Source: Nectonema munidae
Taxonomy: Eukaryota > Nematomorpha > Nectonematoida > Nectonematidae
NCBI GenBank assembly: GCA_030549495.1
Contig: JAUIRK010000947.1
Coordinates: forward strand, 314,001-378,000
DNA length: 64,000 bases
Reading direction: 5' to 3'
Shown here piece by piece: positions 34,911 to 46,970 of the stretch. The notes under the pieces are model-generated. The model saw only the letters and a program-made list of their open reading frames with translations. It searched no databases and was not told the DNA's origin. A program made the position numbers and the translations under genes. The stretch's first letter is position 1; every line of letters starts with the position of its first letter.

Positions 34911-37290
34911 GTGTTTAGGTGTTTAGATTTGAAACATGTTTAGATTTTTAGGTGTTCAAAATATGTGATATTTTACGTGTTTAGTTTTGTGTTTAGATTC
35001 TAAACACATTTTTTACAATGTATGCAGATTCTTATACACGGAATACGCCTCTCTCAAAATTTATATTCCGCATAAGCATTCTAAGAAAAGAGTTAGACCT
35101 GTCTACGTTTTGTCTAACTTTATAAAAATTATATATAAATATGCTTGCTTCAAAATCCTGAATACGCCATTGAACATTGCTAAATAGAAGTTAATAAAAG
35201 TTAATCAGTTGAATGAATGAATGAATGAATGAATACGCTCTTCCAAACTAAGCTTTTAATTAATACCCTGTCAACACTTGATTGCAATGAAAAGATTCAA
35301 CTTGGCCATACTCGCGCATACAAGAGCGCAGAGCACAATTTGCGAATAATAAGGCAGGGAAACTAGAACATTATGCGCTTATCTCGTAAGAAGTGAACAT
35401 GACTTTCAATAAGCTCAAAGGATTATTACACTGCGCGTTGAATTCAAAATCAGTACGAGAAGAAACGAGAAAAGCTGCGCTAATCCATATTTGCGCTCTA
35501 TACAAGCAAAATGAGAAGAAAACGTGAATTGCGTGTACGGCTGAGCTTTCTTAGTCCATCCATGATCTGGGAAGAACAAAGTAGAAGCAGAGCTGCCTTA
35601 ATTCACCTAAACCGTCTTGCCTTGTTGAGAATGCGATATGCAAGACACGTACGAGCCGATTACATGTAAGTGCATTTAAGTCGATGGAAGAAGAATCTTC
35701 GTGGAGAAGGAAGACGCATATAAAAGGGATTTGATAATTATGATGATCTGAATAAAGCCTATTAACAAAATGTACAATATGCCTGAAGCGCATGATCTCC
35801 TTTTTATTATTATTAATTTCCCTCAAATTTTACTAGCTCCATCCTAAACGCACTACCAGATATGAGAGTGTATATATATATGTATAATGAGGATGGATCT
35901 GTTGTACACAATATCTATAATGATTTAATCCATTTATTTTGAACGCTTTTAAGAAAGCAACTAAAGAAAGCATTATCCTTCCTCATTTCTATACACTCAG
36001 CCTGAAAGCGCTTCAAAAAGCCCTCTCTAAACACTCCAAACTTGATTCCTTTCACTATTTTGCGTGAATTGAAAGTGCAGCAACACGCGCACAACCAGAT
36101 GGAGATGCCAGAGAAAGAATTGTTATCCGTCTTTTTCATGCACAACTTATTAATGAAAACTTGGAGTGAAAAGCAAGAAGCAAAAGATATGAAGCAAAAA
36201 GGTATAAATATTTTCTGCTAATACAGCTTTTAAAAAGGCCCAATTAATTCATCATGTCAAATTTTCGTTCAAGTCAAATATACTTAAGTCAATTCTTTTT
36301 TAAAACTTTGAACTTTTTCGTAGTTAAAGTGTATACTACATATGTTTTAAAGTGTATCGTCGTGTATTGCGCATTTAAGAACTTTGATATCATACTGATC
36401 CAAGAGGAGATGGTTGGTTCTCAAAAAAAATTTAATTGACTTTTCAATTTGGTCAATTTTTTTTCTTTTATGTCAAATTTTTCAATAATTTCACCGTTTT
36501 TGATTTAATTCTAATTACAAATTTGCATGAAGCGATTCCCGTAATTGTATCTATGTTTTTGCCTAACTGAAATTTTTGAGTTCAGCAGCTGACGTAATAG
36601 CTGTGTTATATATCGCTTTTTTTAAAGAATAAATAATTGTGTTCCTTTTAAAATCAATGTAGGAGTTATTTCTTCTTTCTTTTATATATAATTCGATAAT
36701 ATAGATATATGTGATTGGTTTTGCCTTTTTATTAAAGTGGAATCTAGCGAAAAATCTTTTAGGTTTATCCTCCTATCAAGTGTCATTTTTTTAGTTTGTT
36801 TTTTCCTGATGCCTCCTTATCATTCTCTTTCAAAAGTTAAAAGAGAGAGTTCATTTCCTCCTGGCTTCTTTGGCCATTCACATGGTTGTTATATTTGACA
36901 ACCTTTAAAAAGCTCAAAACCCATTTGCCAAGTTTTATGGTGTATTTGACTTCAATTAATTAATCAGAGTGAGAATTACGAAAGGAGAAACCCGCGAAGA
37001 AATTTGGGATTGCACCTTGGAACGGTGACTTGTACAGTATCGTTTTGCATAATATTTTGGTGGGTCTTAAGAAGACAACACGCAATTGCTGTGTTTTGTG
37101 TATGGGGTTAGGCGGAAACTAACATAGGTGAAGTATATAGAAAATGAGTGAAGCTCATCATTTATGAATGAGAAAAATATTAAACAACAAAAACACAGAG
37201 AGCTTACATAGTTAGGATTTGAAAAAAAAATTTCCAGCATCCCATAAGAAAGGGAACTTTATCTTGTATTTAAAAATGCCATTGTGTTTT
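34911..37290. other. Gene-free stretch with less AT-biased islands
   Basis: A short (GAAT)n lies at 35213-35235. 35278-36170 and 36830-37160 are noticeably less AT-rich, contain repeated GCGC/TGCGC words and have no convincing coding frame. They could be regulatory DNA or unrecognised old repeats. Confidence 0.35.
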
Positions 37291-37875
37291 CAGCCATGTC
37301 AAACATGCGACCCTTGCGGCCCACAAAGATTACAGTATTATTAATTATAATTTTATGTATAAGTGTAGATTTAGACTTCTCAGAGAACTAGGTTGACTGA
37401 TTTTCACTTATCATCTCTTATAAAAGTTCGCACTGCACAGAAATTTCAGCCAGACATAGCAAAGATTATCAATAACAAGAGGTGTCAAGCCTCGGGACAA
37501 GAACATGTAAAGTATTTGAATAATTAATAACAAATGTTTATTTTGAACTATTGTAATTTATGTGCATTTCATTTGTAGTTCATTCAAATACATGTGGGCC
37601 ATGTATGTTGCCTTATAAACTTTTTTTATATTAAAATAAAGAACAGATTTATACCCTTGCTAATTTTTTAATTAAATTATTTTGTTCAACTATACATGAC
37701 TTTGTACTTGCATTTTTGAATATAATCAAACTATTACATGTTTCTAAGTTAAAAGTAAAATATTCTGCAATAATTTTTATTGAACAACTTTAAATATAAT
37801 TGTAGGAGTGCGGCCCTCATGAGAACACAAACTCACTCCTTTGGCCCTCATGGGACTCCGAGTTTGACATGCCTG
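37291..37875. mobile_element. hAT-type nonautonomous element, 585 bp
   Basis: Left end CAGCCATGTCAAAC...GCGGCCCAC, right end GGCCCTCATGGGACTC...GAGTTTGACATGCCTG. The ends are inverted (CAGSCATGTCAAAC) and carry the GCGGCCC boxes typical of a widespread hAT MITE group. The interior is AT-rich and noncoding. The 8-bp flanks TGTGTTTT and TTTATAGT do not match well, so the insertion is probably old. Confidence 0.72.
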
Positions 37876-40247
37876 TTTATAGTGTAAGCGACTCCAGCAT
37901 ACAAGTTAAGACCAGAGTAAAACAATCTTATAAGTTGCTATAAAATAGATAGAAACTTTCACTAATAAAATAAATATGTTAGAGCAAGTGTCGCCCACGT
38001 ACATAAAATGCCCAATTGTGACACAATGTATCATCTGAAATGGCGCATTGATCACTTTGTATGTTAAAAATTACCCAATTCTTTTTTGAGATCTTTGATG
38101 GCGAGAAAACCCAAGGCCAATAAAGACAGTTTCGGCAGTTTTTGAATAAATAATGAAAGATAAAATAATTTTTTGAAAAATTTAAGTAAAATGATACTGA
38201 GAAAATTGTTGAACGAGGAGTGAAATATTATTCACTTGAAAATTTTGGAATTTTTGGCTCATCATCATCATCATCAAAAGAAAACTAACAAAAGAAAATG
38301 AAACTCTTTCCCGAAAAACTTCTTTTTTTTCTGTAAAAGAAACTTTTTGCGTCTACCTATAAAAAGTTGGTCCCACCTGTGTCAGAAGTTCTATGCTACG
38401 CCATCTTTTTTGATTAGACTTGAAAAAACATCAACATTAAAGATTCTAAAATTGGTTTTCAAAGCGTAAATGCCCAATAAAATGTGTGAAGTTTATTTTT
38501 TATCTTTTTTACATTCGTCTCACCCACCAGATGCCCTGAAAAGTATGAAGCCAAATTGTCTCCAACTACCCTCTTCACACCAGCCTTATCCGCTCTGTAT
38601 GCCATGAATACTTCGAAAAACTATCTTTTACAAGTTCTCATCATGTCCAACAAGCTACACTTTTTTGCAGCATCATTTTGGAGCAACGTGTCCTCTTAGG
38701 AAATCATTATCAAACCTCCATTTTTAAATGTTTTTGCACTTTTTCCACGTTTTAAATGCTTCTAGAACCAATAACTCTAATGTTCATTGTTTCTCATATT
38801 ATTAACAATATGTGCATGCTTGCTTTTCTCTTAACCTTTCCTAATCTTTTGAAAATAAAGACATTATTATTCGTTTCACCATAATTGCAGATGTTTTCAA
38901 TATCAATGTTCTCAAAAAGGTCTTTAAAAATTGCTAAAATATTCTCTCATCACTTCCGTCGAGACCTTTGCCCGAGCACACGTAATGTTCTCTGCATTCC
39001 TAAAGCTAAACTTTTTTCTTAAATAAAATCCCTCAATGATATCATAGCTAGAAGCATTCTTCTTGAAGCAATCGAAAATTTAGCCATGCTTAGATGTGAA
39101 TTGCAAATAACCAATGCTTAAATGAAGCAAGTCCATCCGGTCTTTAATATATTGATATTATTTTTACCTTTACGCCAATTGTCTCTGAATCTAACTTGCA
39201 ACTCCGCCAGATGCCTGAATAATCGTTATTATGCAAGGTGCTTATCGAAATACCATTCTCTAGGCTGGCCTTAGCTTCCAATATGACTCCACTTGTAATG
39301 GATTCCACTGTGTTTTAAAGATCATCGTCTTTATATGAAAGAAACGCCGACTTCTACTTTCCTCTAGAGTAGTGGGACTCAATATTTTTACTCTTAGGGC
39401 CCATTTAATCATTTGTCAAAATTTAACCACCTCTCCCCCCCCGCCTTTCTCTCTCTTTCCAAAATTATCTGCATTAGAATTTGCATTTGAAAAATTTTTA
39501 TCAAGGCTTTCTTGATAAAATATGACGAAAATATAACTCGTGCATATATATAAATCTGAAACATATTTCCATAAAATTAGATAGAAAATATTAAATATTA
39601 AAATTAATATTAAATTTTTCCTTTCAAACAAGGATTTGATAAATGGAGTAACCCCGAAACCTTGCCCTGTAGAAAAGATCAATATCCTTATTAGGTGAAC
39701 TTGTTTTACTTTTGATAATAAATTAAAACAAAAATGAGCGCTACCACTACTGAATGAAAGCTTTCTTGATTCTTTTACTCCAAACATTTGTTTATGTATT
39801 GAGTTTTTTTATATTTGATCCCTTTAGTTGCCAGATCAGACACACTTTTTACGCGCTGTTATAAATTAACAGAATGTGAAATAAAGATACTAAAAATTGG
39901 CATTTTATTCGAATTTGCTAAAAAAAAATTTCCCTATAGTTAAAATATAATCCAAAATTTGATTTCAAACTCTTTTTAAATGTATGAATGTGTGTCCTAT
40001 GCCAAGATAACCAACTCTTCCTGACAAAGTTATCCTTGCGTGTCGTCAATATTACCCAAATTGACGGTAGTTAAGATAAACTATGCATTTATTGGGAAAC
40101 ACATTCATCTTTTGTTACATAGAGAAATGATCATTTTCTTTCTTCAAAATTTCATTTAAAAACTTCTGGTTTTAATTTGATTAAATCTACCTAACGTATT
40201 TTGATTGGAATAATTTTTGAACTGACAATTGTTCTTTTTTTTTTTAG
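37876..40247. other. Upstream region of the homeobox gene
   Basis: No exon was recognised, but any 5' exon of the homeobox gene should lie here. 38370-39370 is less AT-biased and apparently unique. At 39371-39400 GGGACTCAATATTTTTACTC resembles a decayed hAT end. A short CATCAT run is at 38261. Confidence 0.35.
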
Positions 40248-40258
40248 AAATCTTCAAT

Positions 40259-40414
40259 ATGATCACTGTTAGAAATAAGAAAAGGCAAAGAACTGTTTAC
40301 TCCAAAGAACAGATATTGAAGTTAGAAAGTTCCTTCAAAAAATCCAAGTACCCCGATTTATTGGAAAGGGAAAAATTAGCTAAAGACATTAAACTTGATG
40401 AACAAAAAATTGAG
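40259..40414 (+). CDS. Homeobox exon (homeodomain residues 1-46)
   Basis: 52 codons beginning MITVRNKKRQRTVY and ending DEQKIE, phase 0, donor gtaatt. The splice acceptor candidate at 40246-40247 would add three residues (I, F, N) plus a split codon before the Met. Confidence 0.82.
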
Positions 40415-42378
40415 GTAATTTATTTATGTTTAAATTCAATCTGTTGAAATGTTATACATTGCAAAGATTGCTTCAACTGAACTATTTGAGAGGAGCAGAT
40501 TGAAAGAATATTTTTTAAAATTTTTGTAAACACTCTTTCAGCAACTCTAAAATCTTGACTTTTTTTTCTGGATTTCCTAGACTAAGTAATCACAATTCAA
40601 AGAAGGAAGCAAGCTCATATAAAAATTATGAATGAAGGATAATTCTAAAATTTTCTTACTTTTTGTCTGAAGAAGAATAATGAAATTTTCATCTTTTATG
40701 ATTTTTATTTAATAATTTTCAACTTTATATCCTCACATTGCATCAGAGGACATTATATAGTTTAAATGAATATTTCAAATTATTTTATTTATTTTAACAT
40801 TTCATGTTTTATAAAAGAGAGAATTTAATTCAAAACAATAAAAATATTTGGAACACTAGATTTTTCTAAAATGAAATACATCCAAAACAAATTTTGATCG
40901 ATATGAGAATGAGATTTCGTCGACAGTAAAAACAAGAGCTTTCCGACAACAAAACGATTTTACAATGAACAATCACAAGGGTTTTAAATTTCAAATTTTT
41001 TAGTTAACTATTTGTTTGTAACTTATTTACTTACTCAGTTATCTAGTTAGTTACTGTTTTATTGAAAATAGCTAGGTGTCAATGAATTTTTATTTATTTT
41101 AAACATGCGATTTTAATTTCTTGGGACATATGTGCCAGACTGGTCTTCAAAGTATTAAGGACCAGGACGTTTTTTTGGACAAAATCTCCCATTGTAGCTG
41201 AAAGGGTTTAATGCAGGTTGCTTCCCGCTAATTTTTATTGCATAACCTACTTAAAACATTAATTTTATATAAAAAATGTCTATGCCTTCTCCTTTTGGTA
41301 TTTGATTTCCTTCATATGATATTGAATATGATAATGGAATTTAAAAAAAACGACTAAACTTTTTGTGAGAAGGGTAAAGTTATTGGGTCGAATATTACAA
41401 ATGATTAGTATTATTAGAGATAATACAAATTACAGCAAATGAAATCATATCAGGATCTAAGACTTTTCACTTTGAAGGATGCTCACAGCTCAACTTTGAA
41501 TTCTCAAATATTTGATGTACAGTTAAACTTGAATCAAGGAATCATGTTTTAATGCGAATAAAAATCATGAAGTTTCTCTCATTTTCCTTTTCTATTGCCC
41601 AATGTAAAATTGTAAAGAAAATAAATTTGGTAGTTATGTGAGTCTAATTTATCATATATATTATATAGTTATTATAGCTATAATCAATTTTTTATAATTT
41701 TAAAAAAGATTAACGATTTGGAGCCAGAGACAGACACTAAAATATTTCTGTTCTGGAGCCGAAATGGGAAAAAAGTTTCCTAACACCGAAACACTTTTTT
41801 TATGTATAAAAAAATCGCCTTTTTAGGATAGGTTATATCAGTGGCACAGCCAAAACTATTTTCCCCCTCCATTTTAGCAAGCCCTCCCCCCATTTGTACT
41901 CTCTTAAAATTTTAAAGCTGAAATTTTTCGCAAAAATCCCACTTGGCTTTTAATCTTCTGAGAAATTAGAGATTTATATTTTTTTGGAAAAAAATGTGTC
42001 ACGCCATTTTTAATTTTGGCTAAGACACTGCGTTATACCTTCAAAATGGATTCAGATTTTATTGCGCTGGGTAAAATTTAAAAACACTGGTAACCCCTCA
42101 TATAATTTTATGCACTATATCAATTACAATTTACATATTACTACCATGTACTTCATTTATTACCTAAAAATTCGATAAATATGTTCTGAGATATTTTTGG
42201 AAAAAAAATTATAAATAATCAAATTGACTTTCTTTTTTAGATATGGTTCAAAAATAAAAGAGCAAAAACAAAGAAAAAAGAAACCACGAAAAGTAACAAT
42301 GAAAAAAATAAATTTATCAACAGATCTTCTCAATCGACTCCATTCTTCATAGAAAATATATTACTTCAAAATTCTTAA
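40259..42378 (+). CDS. Divergent PRD-class K50 homeobox gene
   Basis: Coding exons are 40259-40414 and 42241-42378 (97 codons). The homeodomain occupies residues 7-66 and has the standard 60-residue length. Visible are RQRTVYSKEQILKLESSF (helix 1, R5, L16, F20), KYPDLLEREKLA (helix 2, Y25) and KIEIWFKNKRAKTKKK (helix 3: W48, F49, K50, N51, R53). The intron falls exactly between residues 46 and 47, the PRD-class position, and Lys50 is as in Otx/Gsc/Pitx factors, predicting TAATCC-type DNA targets. Arg52 is replaced by Lys (WFKNKRAK), which is unusual. A pyrimidine tract and AG end at 40247 and the frame is open up to it, so an upstream coding exon is possible and the ATG at 40259 is provisional. 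Almost nothing follows the homeodomain except a basic, Ser/Asn-rich tail. I cannot name the orthology group. Confidence 0.85.
40415..41838. other. Homeobox gene intron
   Basis: AT-rich. It contains a TTAA-bounded MITE (41113-41211) and, further on, the hAT MITE at 41839. No coding signal. Confidence 0.4.
41113..41211. mobile_element. TTAA-bounded MITE
   Basis: TTAA at 41113 then TTTCTTGGGACATATG; the right end is GCTGAAAGGG then TTTAA at 41211. The right terminus is identical to that of the MITE at 25687. The left terminus is degraded. Confidence 0.5.
41839..42030. mobile_element. hAT MITE with 8-bp target duplication
   Basis: Starts CAGTGGCACAGCCAAAA and ends TTTTGGCTAAGACACTG, 17-bp inverted ends with three mismatches. 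The flanks GGTTATAT and CGTTATAC agree at six of eight positions, as expected for a hAT target duplication. The interior is C-rich then AT-rich. It lies in the homeobox intron, 210 nt before exon 2. Confidence 0.72.
42241..42378 (+). CDS. Homeobox exon (homeodomain residues 47-60 and tail)
   Basis: The acceptor is TCTTTTTTAG. The exon starts IWFKNKRAKTKKK and ends with a Ser/Asn-rich tail, FFIENILLQNS, and TAA at 42376-42378. Two AATAAA signals follow at 42522 and 42555. Confidence 0.85.
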   Translation: MWFKNKRAKTKKKETTKSNNEKNKFINRSSQSTPFFIENILLQNS

Positions 42379-42891
42379 ATAGAAAGCATATAGGATATTG
42401 GCATGTGTTGAACTTTAAGAGAAGTATAATATTCGTCAACAAATTTTTATACAAGTATTTTTATAACTCTGAATCCTTAAATGAATTGGAATTCAGAAAT
42501 GCTATTATTATTTTTTTAAATAATAAAATTTTATTTCTACTTTTATGTAAGTTTAATAAAGGTAGGTAGCCAGTTAAGCGATTGAAGAGGTTCGTACGCT
42601 AAAATTATCAGGTTTCATAACTCTGATTTGTTTTGGAGCTCAATTTTTCTAAGCTCTATTTTTGACTTATAAGATAAACCAGGGGTTCCCAACCTGGGCG
42701 GCATCGCCCCCTGGGGGGCGTTATAACTTTTTTATTAGGCGTTTAATGTCAAGAGGGCGCTGAGGGGGGCGTTGGATGAAATTTGTCTCTTAAAATTTAT
42801 TGTATCTTTGATGTTATTGACGTAAGACTCTTACAAAAATATATGAGCTTGACATCGGTAACTGGTTTGCACAGGCACATGCTTTCATAAT

Positions 42892-45160
42892 CAGTCGAAC
42901 TTCGTTACAACGAATGTCGTTAGTACGAAATTTCTTTTACAACGAAATTATTTCAATCCCCTAGGCTCTATGACCAAATTTAATGAAAATTATTTAGATA
43001 CAACGAAATACCGTTAGAACGAAATTCTCGTTTAAACGAAGTCCAAAATCTGTCCATTGCAGTAAATTTCGTTATAAACTTAGCAGTATATTTTTTCATG
43101 AAAACTCTAACTCTGACTATTCCTTTATTGCTCGAAGTTGAATATATAAAACAACCCATAAAATTTCTCAAAAAAGTTTGCGTTTAGATTTTTTAAACTG
43201 ACTTATTAGATTTTAACCTGTCTTTCGAAAATTTATATAATATAAAAACATTAAAAAAAATTTATTTATGAAAAAATATAATAAATAGTTTATATCTAAT
43301 CAAAACTAATCATTTAAAAATGAAACAAACAATTTTATAAAACAAAATTTCACGGAGAATATGTACAAAGTTTATTCAAGTTTTAACTCGATTTATTAGC
43401 TATTGAATCAAAAACAAACTTTTTTAAATTTTAGTTTATAATTCTTTCAAAATAAATTTTGATTTTCAAATACCCTGATTTAAATTTTATTTTCTTATTT
43501 TCAATTTTTTTTCTAATATAGTTTGAAAATGGAGCCAAATCCAAAACGAAGACAGTTTTCTCTCATAGAAAAAAAGAAAATTTTAGATGAAGTTGATGAA
43601 AAAATTATGAAAAAGTTTGAAATTGCTAAAAAGTATGGCATAAGTTTCTCAACTTTATCTACTTTTATTAAAGATAAAGAAAAAATTTCAAATTCTACAT
43701 TGTTGTTTAAATCTAATCGACAAAGTACGCGTATTGCTGGCAATGATGAGGTTGAAAATGCGGTATTTGAGTGGTTTAGCAAAAATAGAGCGAAAAACGT
43801 TCCTTTGAATGGTCCGATTATTTGTGAAAAAGCTCGTTTTTTGCAGCATCTCTTGGTTTCCCAAACTTCAAAGCTAGCAGTGGTTGGTTGCATAGATTTC
43901 AAAAAAGAAATAACATATGTTGGAAAAGTATATCTGGGGAAGCCAAAGATGTGCCTTTACAAACTGAGGATGAATGGAAAGAAAAAATTACCAAGCATTT
44001 AGAAAAATACTCTTTAGATAACATTTATAATGCTGATGAGAGCGCGTTGTTTTTCAAATTGTTACCAACTAAAACTTTTGCTTTTAAAGGCGAAAAATGT
44101 ATCGGAGGAAAGCATTCCAAAGAAAGATTGTCAATACTTCTTTGCTGCAACGCCACTGGAACTGACAAAATTATTCCGTTAATCTTTGGAAAGTATAAAA
44201 ATCCTCAATGCTTCAAAGGTATTAAACACTTTCCCTGCGACTACAAAAATCATTCCAAATCGTGGATGACAAATCAAATTTTCATTGAATGGCTAAACAA
44301 ATTAGACAAAATTATGATGTCGAAGAACAAAAGAATTTTTTTCTACTTGATAACTGTAGTGCCCACAAAAAATTGAATCAATTAAAAAATATTGAAGTTG
44401 ATTACCTCCCGGCTAACTCAACTTCTATATGTCAGCCTCTTGATCAAGGAATAATAAGATCATTTAAAGTTAAATACCTAACAAACTTGATAAGATATAT
44501 TATTGCATATGGTGAGACTCCAAGTTGTTCTATAAATGTAATGGAGGCTATGAGATTTGTTCTTACAGCTTGGAGTTCTCTAGAAACGAAAACAATAATT
44601 AATTGTTTTTCTAAAGCTGGATATTCTCTGCAAAAAGAAAACCCATTAGAATCTATGCAATTTGAAGTATCTGCTTCCCAAGAATACCAAGAACTGATAT
44701 CACTTTATAAAGAAAGATGTTTTGATGAGCAAATTGTTCAGGAATATGTTTCCGTAGACAACGATGTGATTACCCACGAAGCAAAAACAGACATAGACAT
44801 CATTTCAGACATCCAGGAACAGCGATATTTAGAAAATCATGAATCTTCTGAAAAAGATAATGACGAAGAAACAAACGAAGAAGAGAAAGAGATAAATAAT
44901 AATGAAGCTAAATTAATCGCAAAAAATCTCTATCGCTATATTTTGAGCAAAGAAGAAGCATCCGAAGATGTAATTAAAAGTATAATTACTATTCGTAGTT
45001 TTGTTGAAAAGATGTGCACAAACGGATATGTGCAAAAGAAAATTACTGACTTTTTTGTATGAATAATGAGTTTGAGTTCTCTTTTCTTTTGATGTAATAT
45101 TTTTAAATAATCCTCTTTCAAATAAATTACTTGTGTTTGCTCACTTTTTTCTCTCCTAAC
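42892..45160 (+). mobile_element. Pogo/Tigger DNA transposon, nearly whole
   Basis: The left terminus CAGTCGAACTTCGTTACAAC with repeated ACGAA words is typical of pogo/Tigger ends; subterminal copies (ACGAAATACCGTTAGAACG) run to 43045. The transposase follows at 43529-45062. I could not find the matching right terminus; the element seems cut near 45160. Two one-base frame changes, both in T runs, break the transposase. Confidence 0.82.
43529..45062 (+). pseudogene. Pogo/Tigger transposase (CENP-B-like), two frame changes
   Basis: It starts MEPNPKRRQFSLIEKKKIL. Domains are a CENP-B N-type HTH (IAKKYGISFSTLSTFIKD), a CENPB-type HTH (NDEVENAVFEWFSKNRAKN and, in the next frame, SSGWLHRFQKRNN), then DDE_1 with NADESALFFKLLP (Asp1), LLDNCSAHKK (Asp2) and PLDQGIIRSFKVKY (Asp3). 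An acidic tail (EKDNDEETNEEEKE) ends at 45062. The frame moves by one base at about 43845 and again at about 44335, both in T homopolymers. The enzyme would mobilise TA-flanked ends. The low number of breaks suggests a fairly young insertion. Confidence 0.85.
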
Positions 45161-45202
45161 CTCAGCCAAATTTTTTCACTTATCTACTGTCTATTCAGAG
45201 CC

Positions 45203-45424
45203 ATGGGCAAAGCTCCCGGCGACAAGTCTTCAACGTCGTTCGCCGGAGAATCCATACACGCGATGTCCGATAGAATCGCTGCTGTTGAGGACAAATTTGA
45301 TGATCTCAGAGTAGACATTCAGAAAATCCTCCAAGCAATTCCAGCAACGACTTCTCAGAGGATTTCAGAAGAGGAAAAATCCGAAAGGGGCTTCGCTCCT
45401 CTCTGTGTAAAAAACATTATATAA
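45203..45424 (+). other. Unassigned coding-like island
   Basis: This open frame starts MGKAPGDKSSTSFAGES and continues DRIAAVEDKFDDLRVDIQ. Its GC content is well above its surroundings and it resembles the start of a coiled-coil or retroelement protein. It stops inside the 149-bp repeat. There is no domain I can name and it is too short to call a gene. It may be a transposon passenger piece. Confidence 0.3.
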
Positions 45425-45850
45425 TTATTTAGATAAAAAGTTTTTTTTTGAAATGAGCTGTCATATGAAAATCACTTTTTTGACAGGTTTGATTGATTTT
45501 CATAAAAAATGAATAGCACCACTGAATTCAGCATATTTGAAAATGGGTATACATGTGTAAAAAACTTTATATACTTATTTAGATAAAAAGTTCCTTTTTG
45601 GATGAGCTGTCACATTTAGATCAATTTTTTGACAGGTTTGATTGATTTTCATAAAAAATGAATATCACCACTGAATTCAGCATATTTGAAAATGGGTAAA
45701 CATGTGTAAAAAACTTTATATACTTATTTAGATAAAAAGTTCCTTTTGAGATGAGCTGTCAAATTTAAATCAATTTTTTGACAGGTTTGATTGATTTTGA
45801 TAAAAAATGGACATCACCACTGAATTCAGCATAGTTGAAATATATATGTA
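45404..45850. repeat. 149-150 bp tandem repeat, three copies
   Basis: Units begin TGTGTAAAAAAC at 45404, 45554 and 45703. Each contains TTTAGATAAAAAGTT, GAGCTGTCA, TTTTTTGACAGGTTTGATTG and CACCACTGAATTCAGCATA. Units 2 and 3 are closest to each other. The GAGCTGTCA and TTGACAGG words form a small internal inverted repeat. Confidence 0.92.
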
Positions 45851-46226
45851 ACATTAAAAATATTTATAAAAACTTATTAATATCTGAGAAAAATAGGGGG
45901 GGGGCACTTTACGCCCCCAGCACTTGAGCGAACAAATTTTGCCCAGCACTAATAGGGTTAAGACTTAAACTTACAAATATACAGCCTAATTTTAGTGAAA
46001 TAATGAAAAATCACCAGCCGCAAGGAAGCCATTGAATTTTCAATAAATTTCATTGTTTATATTTTTATAATTTATTTCATATAAAAAGTTTTTAACCTGT
46101 TTTTTGTTTACTTTTTTATACAAAATAGTATTTTATTTTTCCACTTTTTGAAGTGCTTGAAATAGGTGGGCGGTGGGAAAAAAAATTCAATTAAGGGGGC
46201 GTTGGGAAAAAAAAGGTTAAACCATG

Positions 46227-46970
46227 TTTTTTTTAAAAGCAACGTCAAAACGAGCACAATCGGAGAAAACTCGTTACTTAATATCTCTAAACCTATGCAA
46301 CCCATAGAATTGAGGAAATAAATAAAAATAATACAATTCAAAATTATATATATATACGTCTTATTTGAAACAAACAATGTTAAAGTAAAAAAATAAAAAA
46401 CAAAATACATAAATCACTGCTTTGTAAAAAATTTAACAACTAAGTGTAGAGAGCATTTAGTAGATATTGCTCAATCACAAATTGCTTAAATTAACAATCA
46501 TAAATGGTATCTTTTCTTGATTTACTTTTTTGGAATTTGATTTGAAGTGGTTCATGAGTATTTGATTCAATGAATTCAAAATTTGGGGAAGAAAGGAATA
46601 ACATTGGAAGAATATATTAACAAAACTATTGATTGGAGTAAGAAAAGTAATTTTCTATAAGACAAGTAATATCATATGTTTTTACTATTATATTTTTAAT
46701 ATATTTTTTGAGAGGAATTTTTGCATAAAATCAATTACATTTATGCTTGATAAATCTTTCAGTAAAATCGAAATTTTATACGCAATCGATTGTTTGCATT
46801 TGTTCGATTTTCTTTTATCAATCTGGGAATAAATAAGTTTGATTTTGTCCTGATACAATTCATAATTGAATTTGAACATATGTGCATAATTGAAAGGAAA
46901 TAAACCATTAAAAAATCATGTTAAAAATAGAAAGAAAGAAAGTTGCTTTAAATCAAGTTTTAATCAAGTT
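46227..46970. other. AT-rich noncoding stretch
   Basis: No coding signal or recognised repeat. Confidence 0.35.

Larger units (their letters stand above)
42680..46226. mobile_element. Old hAT-like element hosting nested insertions
   Basis: The left end CAGGGGTTCCCAACCTGGG continues into GCCCCCTGGGGGGCGTTA, a common hAT MITE terminus. At 46192-46226 AAGGGGGCGTTGGGAAAAA and AGGTTAAACCATG look like the decayed opposite end. A pogo transposon, a 149-bp tandem array and unassigned sequence lie between. No target duplication is visible, so pairing the two ends is an inference. Confidence 0.45.

Noticed and set aside
45203-45424. Start of a retroelement capsid-type gene
   Set aside because: Composition is suggestive but the frame is short, with no diagnostic motif and no long terminal repeats around it.
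45404-45850. CRISPR array
   Set aside because: Contiguous 149-bp tandem units without spacers in a eukaryotic context.
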